A stretch of 64,000 nucleotides of DNA from Arthrobacter globiformis. GTDB lineage: Bacteria; Actinomycetota; Actinomycetes; Actinomycetales; Micrococcaceae. How positions within the stretch are numbered: the first letter of the stretch is position 1; every line of letters starts with the position of its first letter. Position numbers and translations under genes: made by a program. The DNA lies in NCBI RefSeq assembly GCF_030815865.1, contig NZ_JAUSXI010000001.1, positions 4,464,001 through 4,528,000 of the forward strand, given 5' to 3'. The notes under the pieces are model-generated. The model saw nothing but the letters and a program-made list of their open reading frames with translations, ran no database searches and had not been told where the DNA came from. Positions 32,044 through 38,802 of this stretch are shown here, in pieces.

Positions 32044-32508
32044 ATGACCACCATGAACAGCGCGGCCGGTGCAAGGTCCCGGCTGCAAAGGGCCGCCCAG
32101 GCCGTCGGAGCAGTATTCCTGCTCGTCGGCATCCTCGGCTTCATTCCCGGCATCACCACGAACTACGAGTCGCTGGGAATGGCCGGACCCGCCTCCGAGG
32201 CCCTGCTTCTGGGCGTCTTCCAGGTATCCATCCTGCACAACATCGTCCACCTGCTCTTCGGCGTGGCCGGCCTGCTCATGGCCCGGACGCCGGGACAGGC
32301 AAAGAGCTACCTGCTGTACGGCGGGGTCATCTATTTGGTCCTGTGGCTGTATGGCCTGCTGATCGGCCACGACACCGCGGCGAACTTCGTTCCGATCAAC
32401 ACGGCTGACAACTGGCTGCACTTCCTGCTGGGCGTCGGCATGATCGGACTGGCCCTCCTGCTGTCCCGCGACACCAGGAGGGTCCACGGTCCCGCCACGG
32501 GCCATTAA
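32044..32508 (+). CDS. DUF4383 family membrane protein
   Basis: 154 residues; AAGGAG at 32029-32034. Four membrane helices: AVGAVFLLVGILGFIPG, LGVFQVSILHNIVHLLFGVA, YLLYGGVIYLVLWLYGLLIG and HFLLGVGMIGLALLLSR. NIVHLLFG and DNWLHFLLG, each with a His in a helix, are the family signature. Function unknown. In the same direction as 31595 with an 80-base gap. Confidence 0.9.
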   Translation: MTTMNSAAGARSRLQRAAQAVGAVFLLVGILGFIPGITTNYESLGMAGPASEALLLGVFQVSILHNIVHLLFGVAGLLMARTPGQAKSYLLYGGVIYLVLWLYGLLIGHDTAANFVPINTADNWLHFLLGVGMIGLALLLSRDTRRVHGPATGH

Positions 32509-32521
32509 CCAGTAAACCTTT

Positions 32522-32596
32522 TGCGGGGGTGCCGCAGGCGCTATCCTGATGCCGTCGGTTCTGTGAACCGCTCACGGTGTTGCCGGCACCCCCGCA
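32522..32596 (+). repeat. 13-bp inverted repeat before ctaD
   Basis: TGCGGGGGTGCCG at 32522-32534 is complementary to CGGCACCCCCGCA at 32584-32596. The 49-base interval also contains GGTTCTGTGAACC, a smaller hairpin. It lies 43 bases before the ctaD start, so could fold in its leader RNA or terminate the DUF4383 transcript. Confidence 0.5.
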
Positions 32597-32638
32597 CCAA
32601 ACGGGGCGTTGAAGCGCGATGCCGGGGAGTGGCAGAAG

Positions 32639-34390
32639 ATGACCGCATATCAGCAACCAGTCAGCACCACCGCCGCTGAGGCTCCCAGCGTGGTGCCCCG
32701 CCGAAAAGGCAACATGGTGGTCAAGTGGATCACCTCCACCGACCACAAGACCATCGGGTACATGTACCTGATTGCTTCCTTCGTGTTCTTCTGCCTCGGC
32801 GGCGTGATGGCTTTGCTCATCCGCGCCGAGCTCTTCGAACCCGGCATGCAGGTCGTAGTGACGAAGGAACAGTACAACCAGCTGTTTACCATGCACGGCA
32901 CGGTCATGTTGCTCATGTTCGCCACCCCGCTGTTCGCCGGCTTCACCAACGTGATCATGCCCTTGCAGATCGGTGCGCCGGACGTCGCATTCCCGCGGCT
33001 GAACGCGCTGGCTTTCTGGTTTTTCCTGTTCGGCTCCACCATTGCGGTGTCCGGCTTCATCACCCCGCAGGGATCCGCCTCCTTCGGATGGACGGCCTAC
33101 GCGCCCCTTAACAACACCACATTTACGCCGGGCATCGGCGGTGACCTGTGGGTGTTCGGCCTGGCACTGTCCGGCTTCGGCACCATTCTGGGTGCGGTGA
33201 ACTTCATCACGACGATCGTCTGTATGCGCGCCCCCGGCATGACCATGTGGCGCATGCCGATCTTCACCTGGAACACCTTCATCACCTCGGTTCTGGTGCT
33301 GATGGCGTTCCCGCCGCTGGCCGCCGCGCTGTTCGGCATCGGCGCGGACCGGCGCTTCGGCGCCCACATCTACGACCCTGAGAACGGCGGCGCGCTCCTG
33401 TGGCAGCACCTGTTCTGGTTCTTCGGCCACCCCGAGGTGTACATCATCGCGCTGCCGTTCTTCGGCATCGTGTCCGAGATCTTCCCGGTCTTCAGCCGCA
33501 AGCCGATCTTCGGCTACAAGGGCCTGGTCTACGCGACCATCGCGATCGCCGCCCTGTCAGCCACGGTCTGGGCCCACCACATGTACGTCACCGGCTCCGT
33601 GCTGCTGCCGTTCTTTGCCCTCATGACCATGTTTATCGCGGTGCCGACGGGAGTGAAGTTCTTCAACTGGATCGGCACCATGTGGGGCGGTTCGCTGACC
33701 TTTGAGACCCCAATGCTGTGGGCCATCGGCTTCCTCATCACGTTCCTCTTCGGCGGCCTGACCGGCATCATCCTCGCCTCCCCGCCGCTGGACTTCCACG
33801 TCTCCGACTCCTATTTCGTGGTGGCGCACTTCCACTACGTGGTGTTCGGCACCGTGGTGTTCGCGATGTTTGCCGGCTTCTACTTCTGGTGGCCGAAGTG
33901 GACCGGCAAGATGCTCAACGAGCGCCTCGGCAAGATCCATTTCTGGATGCTACTGGTGGGCTTCCACGCGACGTTCCTGATCCAGCACTGGCTCGGCGTT
34001 GAAGGCATGCCCCGCCGCTACGCCGACTACATGCCGCAGGACAATTTCACGGCCATGAACCAGTTCTCCACCATTGGCTCGTTCCTGCTGGGCGCCTCGC
34101 TGATTCCGTTCTTCTGGAACGTCTTCATCACCGCCCGGAGCCGGGAAAAGGTGGAAGTCGACGATCCGTGGGGCTTCGGGGCTTCGCTGGAATGGGCCAC
34201 GTCGTGCCCGCCGCCGCGGCACAATTTCACGTCCCTGCCGCGCATCCGCTCCGAACGCCCGGCCCTGGACCTGCACCATCCCGAGCTGCGCATCCGCGAG
34301 CACGACGCCGTGCACACCCCGATAGCTGACGCTCTGGGCGCTGCAGACATCGGCGAGCGTGACGTGAAGAACCCGAACCCGGACGTCTGA
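32639..34390 (+). CDS. ctaD: Cytochrome c oxidase subunit I (aa3 type)
   Basis: 583 residues from the ATG at 32639 (GGGGAG upstream). About twelve membrane helices. Heme and copper ligands are present: His in [12 protein letters not shown] (low-spin heme), [14 protein letters not shown] with the His-Tyr crosslink pair, WAHHMYV (two CuB His) and [11 protein letters not shown] (high-spin and low-spin heme His). It is the proton-pumping terminal oxidase core of the plasma membrane. No ctaC, ctaE or ctaF is next to it, so this is an isolated copy; companion subunits must be elsewhere. Confidence 0.96.
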   Translation: MTAYQQPVSTTAAEAPSVVPRRKGNMVVKWITSTDHKTIGYMYLIASFVFFCLGGVMALLIRAELFEPGMQVVVTKEQYNQLFTMHGTVMLLMFATPLFAGFTNVIMPLQIGAPDVAFPRLNALAFWFFLFGSTIAVSGFITPQGSASFGWTAYAPLNNTTFTPGIGGDLWVFGLALSGFGTILGAVNFITTIVCMRAPGMTMWRMPIFTWNTFITSVLVLMAFPPLAAALFGIGADRRFGAHIYDPENGGALLWQHLFWFFGHPEVYIIALPFFGIVSEIFPVFSRKPIFGYKGLVYATIAIAALSATVWAHHMYVTGSVLLPFFALMTMFIAVPTGVKFFNWIGTMWGGSLTFETPMLWAIGFLITFLFGGLTGIILASPPLDFHVSDSYFVVAHFHYVVFGTVVFAMFAGFYFWWPKWTGKMLNERLGKIHFWMLLVGFHATFLIQHWLGVEGMPRRYADYMPQDNFTAMNQFSTIGSFLLGASLIPFFWNVFITARSREKVEVDDPWGFGASLEWATSCPPPRHNFTSLPRIRSERPALDLHHPELRIREHDAVHTPIADALGAADIGERDVKNPNPDV

Positions 34391-34464
34391 CTCCGCGGTT
34401 CCCGACACGGCGGCTCCTGACACTCAGGCCCGGCCGCTGCGGGAAGCACCTTCCGGCAAAGACC

Positions 34465-34498
34465 GAGGCCCCGGACTCCTTGGGGAATCCGGGGCCTC
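34465..34498 (+). terminator. Terminator after ctaD
   Basis: GAGGCCCCGGA at 34465-34475 pairs perfectly with TCCGGGGCCTC at 34488-34498, 12-base loop, 75 bases after the stop. It can also serve the convergent gene at 34551. Confidence 0.7.
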
Positions 34499-34550
34499 AC
34501 TGTGTTCATTTCAGGTAGCTGTGTTCAGTTCGGGTAGCTTGCGGCCCGGC

Positions 34551-34889
34551 TCAAGCAGCCGCCGCGACCGGGAAGCGGCTTGCTCCGGCGCCCATACCGG
34601 CGTCGGCCGGGGCCAGGACGCGGACGTTGCATTCGGACTGCTGCGGATCAATAGAACGCGGCAGGTGGTGCGTTTTGGAGCATTCCCGCAACTGTTCAAG
34701 GGCGATGGGCTCCACCCGGGCGTGACTGACATCAACGACGAGCTGCAGGCCCTGACGGAGGTGGTTGGCGCGCTTCATAACGACGTAAAGAGCTTGGATG
34801 CTTTGGGCGGTTACATGTCCCTGGGCGGCGACCTGAGCCTCACCGCAGTCAAGGTCCACGCGGACCAGTACCTTGAGCTTCTGGTTCAA
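34551..34889 (-). CDS. STAS-like small protein
   Basis: 112 residues if started at the TTG at 34889, which has AGGGGAG five bases before it; the ATG at 34904 would lie before that site. Sequence pattern LKVLVRVDLDCGEAQVAAQG, VTAQSIQALYVVMKRA, LQLVVDVSHARVEPIALEQL has the alternating strands and helices of STAS/anti-anti-sigma domains, but without the phosphorylatable Ser at the usual place. The end is Ala-rich. Possibly a regulator partner; no partner gene adjacent. Confidence 0.7.
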   Translation of the reverse strand: MNQKLKVLVRVDLDCGEAQVAAQGHVTAQSIQALYVVMKRANHLRQGLQLVVDVSHARVEPIALEQLRECSKTHHLPRSIDPQQSECNVRVLAPADAGMGAGASRFPVAAAA

Positions 34890-35040
34890 AACTTCTCCCC
34901 TCATGCGCGGCCGCGACGCTGCGACCGGATCTAACCCTAGCCTGCATGTGACTCAGGTAACAGGAAAATCCTGAATGTTGCGGAAATGGGACATTTCCCG
35001 ACCGCTCGGCATACGGCCGTCCCACGCGCATTTTGGCCCA

Positions 35041-35100
35041 GGACGCGCAAATGGTCCGGCGACGCGGGGATTCCAGCGTCACCGGACCATTTGCGCGTCC
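35041..35100 (+). repeat. 25-bp near-perfect palindrome
   Basis: GGACGCGCAAATGGTCCGG at 35041-35059 plus CGACGC to 35065 pairs with 35076-35100, one mismatch, 10-base loop. After it, GCGTCCTCAGGTGTT recurs at 35095 and 35135 with a degenerate GCGTCCCCAGGTG at 35113. It occupies a gap with no gene (34905-35178) and could extrude as a cruciform or act as REP-type 3' structure. Confidence 0.75.
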
Positions 35101-35178
35101 TCAGGTGTTTCCGCGTCCCCAGGTGCGCCGCCGGGCGTCCTCAGGTGTTCGACGACGGCAGACGGTCGGGCGGGCGGC

Positions 35179-35361
35179 CTAACTGCGGGTCGGGTCGGGG
35201 CGCAGTGGCTCGGGCCCGGGGTCCGGCACCGGAAGCGGGCCGGGCGGCTCCGGCGTGGGAATGGGGTTCGGCGGTGCGGGACGGGACGGGTCCGGCCGCA
35301 TCGGATCCGGTCCGGGCTCCGGCGGAAACGGCTCTGGTTCATGCACTGGCGGGATGGTCAT
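35179..35361 (-). CDS. Proline-rich 60-residue protein
   Basis: ATG at 35361 with AGGGGGA 4-10 bases upstream. Almost wholly Pro with Asp, Glu and Arg (HEPEPFPPEPGPDPMRPDP, PNPIPTPEPPGPLPVPDPG); no Cys, no membrane span. Such short P-rich proteins are widespread in Micrococcaceae annotations, and the clear binding site supports translation. Likely an extended, unstructured polypeptide. Function unknown. Confidence 0.65.
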   Translation of the reverse strand: MTIPPVHEPEPFPPEPGPDPMRPDPSRPAPPNPIPTPEPPGPLPVPDPGPEPLRPDPTRS

Positions 35362-35535
35362 GCTTCCCCCTCGAAGGCTCGTGTGGGTTCCTTATTGCTG
35401 ACGCGAGTTCAGGATACGCCCGGCGCCTGAACGGGGACAGGGCCTTGGCTTGCGGCGGGGAACGCCAAAAAGACAATCTCTCCCCCGGTAGCGAACGGCG
35501 GCCCAAATGTCAGAGCCGCTCTATATATTGAGGAA

Positions 35536-37776
35536 ATGACCCACACTCCCCTGCAGCAAACCGCAAGCTCCTCCGCCGCTGCCACGCCCCGGCCGCCCGT
35601 CGCCAGGAGGGTGCCGGCCGAGCGCACGCACCACGGGGACACCTTCGTGGACCAGTATGAGTGGCTGCGGGACAAGGAGTCCGAGGAGGTTGTGGCGCAC
35701 CTGAAGGCAGAGAACGCCTACCAGGAGGCCCTCACGGCACATCAGGAACCGCTGCGCGAGGCCATCTTCCAGGAGATCAAGGGCCGCACCAAAGAGACAG
35801 ACCTGTCCGTTCCGAACCGCAAGGACGGCTGGTGGTACTTCAGCCGCTCCGTGGAGGGCAAGGAGTACGGCATCCAGTGCCGGGTCCGCGCCCAAAACAC
35901 GGGCAATCCGGTGGCGGACTGGACACCGCCGGCGGTGGAGGCCGGCGTCGAAATTCCCGGCGAGGAAGTCCTGCTGGACGGCAACGTGGAAGCCGAAGGC
36001 AAGCCTTTCTTCTCCGTGGGCGGGACCGCCGTCACCATAGACGGAAACCTTTACGCTTACGCCGTGGACAACTCCGGCGACGAGCGGTTCACCCTGCGGA
36101 TCAAGGACCTGCGGACCGGCGAACTGCTGCCGGACACCATCGAGAACGTCTTCTACGGGGTTTCCTTCTCCCCGGACGGCACCCGCATCTTCTACACCGT
36201 GGTGGATGATTCCTGGCGGCCGTACCAGGTCAAGTCCCACGTCCTGGGCACCCCCGTCACCGACGATGAGGTGATTTACCAGGAGGACGACGCCGCCATG
36301 TGGCTGGGCTTTGAGCTCTCCTCGGACCGGCGTCACCTCGTGCTCGGCATCGGTTGCTCCGAGTACAGCGAAACGCGCCTGCTGCGCTTTGACGATCCCG
36401 ACGCCGGCCTGTCCACCGTCATTTCCCGCAACGAACGCGTGCTTTACGAGGCTGAGCCGTTCCTGCTCGAGGGTCCGGACGGGCAGAAAACTGAACGCAT
36501 CCTCATCACCCACAACCGCAACGCCGTGAACTCGATGGTCTCGCTGGTGGACCCGGCCGAGCTGTCCAAGCCGCTGGCCGAGCAGCACTGGACCACCGTC
36601 GTCGAGCATTCCGACGACGTCCGGGTCAACGGGGCGGGGGTCACCGCCACCCACCTCGTGGTCTCGATCCGGAAGGACACCATAGAGCGGGTCCAGGTGA
36701 GGTCTCTGTCCGGGCTGGGCACCGCCGCCCAGCAGGCTCCGGTGGAGCCGGCATTTGACGAGGAGCTGTACACCTCGGGGGTGGGCGGCTCCGACTACGA
36801 AGCTCCCGTCATCCGGCTGGGCTACACGTCCTACTTCACGCCGTCGCGCGTGTACGACTTCGTCCTGCCCACGCCCGAGCGGCCGGCCGGCGAACTGCTG
36901 CTGCGCAAGGAAAGCCCCGTACTGGGCGGCTATGATTCCGCGGACTACGTGGCCACCCGCGAGTGGGCTGAGGCCGCGGACGGCACCCGGGTCCCCCTTT
37001 CGGTGCTGCGGCACAAAGCCGTTGCCCGGGATTCGACGGCGGCCGGCCTGGTTTATGGCTACGGCTCATACGAGCTGAGCATGGACCCGGGCTTCGGCAT
37101 CGCCCGGCTTTCACTGCTGGACCGCGGAGTTGTGTTCGTCATCGCCCACATTCGCGGCGGCGGCGAACTCGGCCGGCACTGGTACGAGGACGGCAAGAAG
37201 CTCAGCAAGAAAAACACGTTCACAGACTTCATTGCCGCCACAGACTGGCTGGCGCAGTCCGGCTGGGTGGCACCGGACCGGATTGCCGCGCTGGGCGGAT
37301 CCGCGGGCGGCCTGCTCATGGGCGCGGTGGCCAACCTCGCTCCGGAGAAGTACACCGCCATCGTGGCACAGGTTCCGTTCGTGGATCCCCTCACCAGCAT
37401 TCTGGACCCGGAGCTGCCGCTGTCGGCCCTTGAGTGGGAGGAATGGGGCAACCCGATCACAGATCCCGCGGTGTATGAGTACATGAAGTCATACACGCCG
37501 TACGAGAATGTCCGCGAGGTGCCCTATCCGAGGATCGCGGCGGTGACGTCCTTCAACGACACCCGGGTGCTCTATGTGGAGCCGGCCAAGTGGGTGCAGG
37601 AACTGCGGAACAAGACCACAGGCAGCGATCCGATTGTCATGAAGATTGAAATGGACGGTGGCCATGGCGGGGCCTCCGGCCGCTATGTGCAGTGGCGCGA
37701 GCGGGCCTGGGACTACGGCTTCATCGCGGATTCGTTGGGCGCCACGGAGCTGCTGCCCGGCGCAGGGCTGAAGTAG
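35536..37776 (+). CDS. ptrB: Oligopeptidase B-type S9 serine peptidase
   Basis: 746 residues. N-terminal beta-propeller (HGDTFVDQYEWLRDKESEEV start, YFSRSVEGKEYGIQCR) and C-terminal alpha/beta-hydrolase. Catalytic triad from position: S589 (LGGSAGGLLMG), D675 (FNDTRVLYVEPAKW) and H710 (GGHGGASGRY); spacing 86 and 35 is as in E. coli oligopeptidase B. Cleaves short peptides after Arg/Lys in the cytosol. TATATT at 35524-35529 ends seven bases before the ATG, so the mRNA may be leaderless. Followed directly by a strong terminator. Confidence 0.95.
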   Translation: MTHTPLQQTASSSAAATPRPPVARRVPAERTHHGDTFVDQYEWLRDKESEEVVAHLKAENAYQEALTAHQEPLREAIFQEIKGRTKETDLSVPNRKDGWWYFSRSVEGKEYGIQCRVRAQNTGNPVADWTPPAVEAGVEIPGEEVLLDGNVEAEGKPFFSVGGTAVTIDGNLYAYAVDNSGDERFTLRIKDLRTGELLPDTIENVFYGVSFSPDGTRIFYTVVDDSWRPYQVKSHVLGTPVTDDEVIYQEDDAAMWLGFELSSDRRHLVLGIGCSEYSETRLLRFDDPDAGLSTVISRNERVLYEAEPFLLEGPDGQKTERILITHNRNAVNSMVSLVDPAELSKPLAEQHWTTVVEHSDDVRVNGAGVTATHLVVSIRKDTIERVQVRSLSGLGTAAQQAPVEPAFDEELYTSGVGGSDYEAPVIRLGYTSYFTPSRVYDFVLPTPERPAGELLLRKESPVLGGYDSADYVATREWAEAADGTRVPLSVLRHKAVARDSTAAGLVYGYGSYELSMDPGFGIARLSLLDRGVVFVIAHIRGGGELGRHWYEDGKKLSKKNTFTDFIAATDWLAQSGWVAPDRIAALGGSAGGLLMGAVANLAPEKYTAIVAQVPFVDPLTSILDPELPLSALEWEEWGNPITDPAVYEYMKSYTPYENVREVPYPRIAAVTSFNDTRVLYVEPAKWVQELRNKTTGSDPIVMKIEMDGGHGGASGRYVQWRERAWDYGFIADSLGATELLPGAGLK

Positions 37777-37842
37777 CCCATCCTTTGCTCCGGAAGTGCC
37801 CTTTTGAACGCGCAGAAGGGCATCGTCGGAGCAATGGATGGG
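37777..37842 (+). terminator. Strong rho-independent terminator after ptrB
   Basis: Starts at the base after the stop codon. CCCATC, TTGCTCCG and TGCCCTT on the left pair with AAGGGCA, CGGAGCAA and GATGGG on the right, with small internal loops, followed by TTTT at 37843-37846. About 21 pairs in all. Confidence 0.85.
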
Positions 37843-37883
37843 TTTTCAGGGGGTCCTGCCTGCCGTGAGGTGTTTCCAGAAAA

Positions 37884-37901
37884 TAGTAATCCTGCTTACT
37901 A
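37884..37901 (+). promoter_or_regulatory. Putative operator, perfect TAGTAA-N6-TTACTA palindrome
   Basis: TAGTAA TCCTGC TTACTA, 73 bases before the GTG at 37974. It is the only perfect copy of the motif also seen at 6332, 6355 and 31541, and the spacer TGC and flanking TTG are shared with 6355-6375. Confidence 0.6.
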
Positions 37902-37973
37902 TTGACGGGCATACGGGCTCGGTGCACCTGTCCGCTGGGGGCGGGGAATCCGACGCCGGAACTGGAGCATAGC

Positions 37974-38795
37974 GTGAGCAATGAACAGGGATTGACCCCG
38001 CTTTCCGACGACGAACTCAATGCGCAGGCGGGCACTGCCCTGCCGGACAAGGAAGTAGCGTCCGTACTCGACCTTAATGCCGACCTCGACCTGGGCATCA
38101 GCGCCGCCGCGCCGATCGACCTCGCCGTGGCGGCCAACGCCAACGTCGCAGCCCCAATTGACGCGGCGGCCTCGGCCAACATCCTGTCCTTCGGGTCGGA
38201 GTCGCAGGCCCTCGCCGACCAGGGCGTCATCATCGACCAGGGCATCACGGCGGATGCCTCGGCAGACTCCGTGCAGGACAGCACCATCACCCAGGGGTCG
38301 GGTGTCGACGGCGGGAATGTCGACGGCGGGACGCTGGATGCCGCGGGCACGGGTACGGCCGCAACAGGCACGGCTGCAACAGGTATCGAGGCGGCCGGTG
38401 CAGGCGCTGGAGATGCCACTGCACTGCCGGACGGCACGCTGGCCGATGGCACTCTTCCCGACGGCGCCATTCCCGACGGCACGCTGCCGGACGGCACGCT
38501 TCCCGACGGCACAGGTGTCGGCGCCCTTCCTGCCGATCCGGCCGATGCCCTCGACGGAGACCTGCTCAATGTCAACGTGGACCTCGCGGCCGACGCCGAC
38601 ATCGCCGCCCCGATCAACGGCGCCGTGGCCGCGAACGCCAACGTTGCCGCGCCCATCGACGCGGCAGTTGCGGCCAACATCGGCTCGATCGACAGCGACG
38701 CCTTCGCCGTGGCCCAGCAGGACGCCATCATCACGCAGGACATCGACGGCGAGGCAACCGCATCGGCAGATCAGCAGTCCGATCTGCAGCAGTAG
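37974..38795 (+). CDS. Ala/Asp-rich repeat protein with leader-like N-terminus
   Basis: 273 residues from the GTG at 37974 (GGAG eight bases upstream). Residues 7-21 read LTPLSDDELNAQAGT, like the end of RiPP leader peptides (LS-D-EL-x-V-A-G-G type). No signal peptide or membrane span. Two similar blocks of about 70 residues follow (about 33-105 and 197-268): each has VAANANVAAPIDAA and a Q-D-A/G-V/I-I-Q end. Between them lies a spacer with TGTAATGTAATG and repeated LPDGTLADGTLPDGAIPDG. No Cys or Lys-rich parts. Seven bases separate it from the membrane M50 protease gene, so the protease probably acts on it. Family not recognised. Confidence 0.8.
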   Translation: MSNEQGLTPLSDDELNAQAGTALPDKEVASVLDLNADLDLGISAAAPIDLAVAANANVAAPIDAAASANILSFGSESQALADQGVIIDQGITADASADSVQDSTITQGSGVDGGNVDGGTLDAAGTGTAATGTAATGIEAAGAGAGDATALPDGTLADGTLPDGAIPDGTLPDGTLPDGTGVGALPADPADALDGDLLNVNVDLAADADIAAPINGAVAANANVAAPIDAAVAANIGSIDSDAFAVAQQDAIITQDIDGEATASADQQSDLQQ

Positions 38796-38802
38796 TTCCT
38801 GA

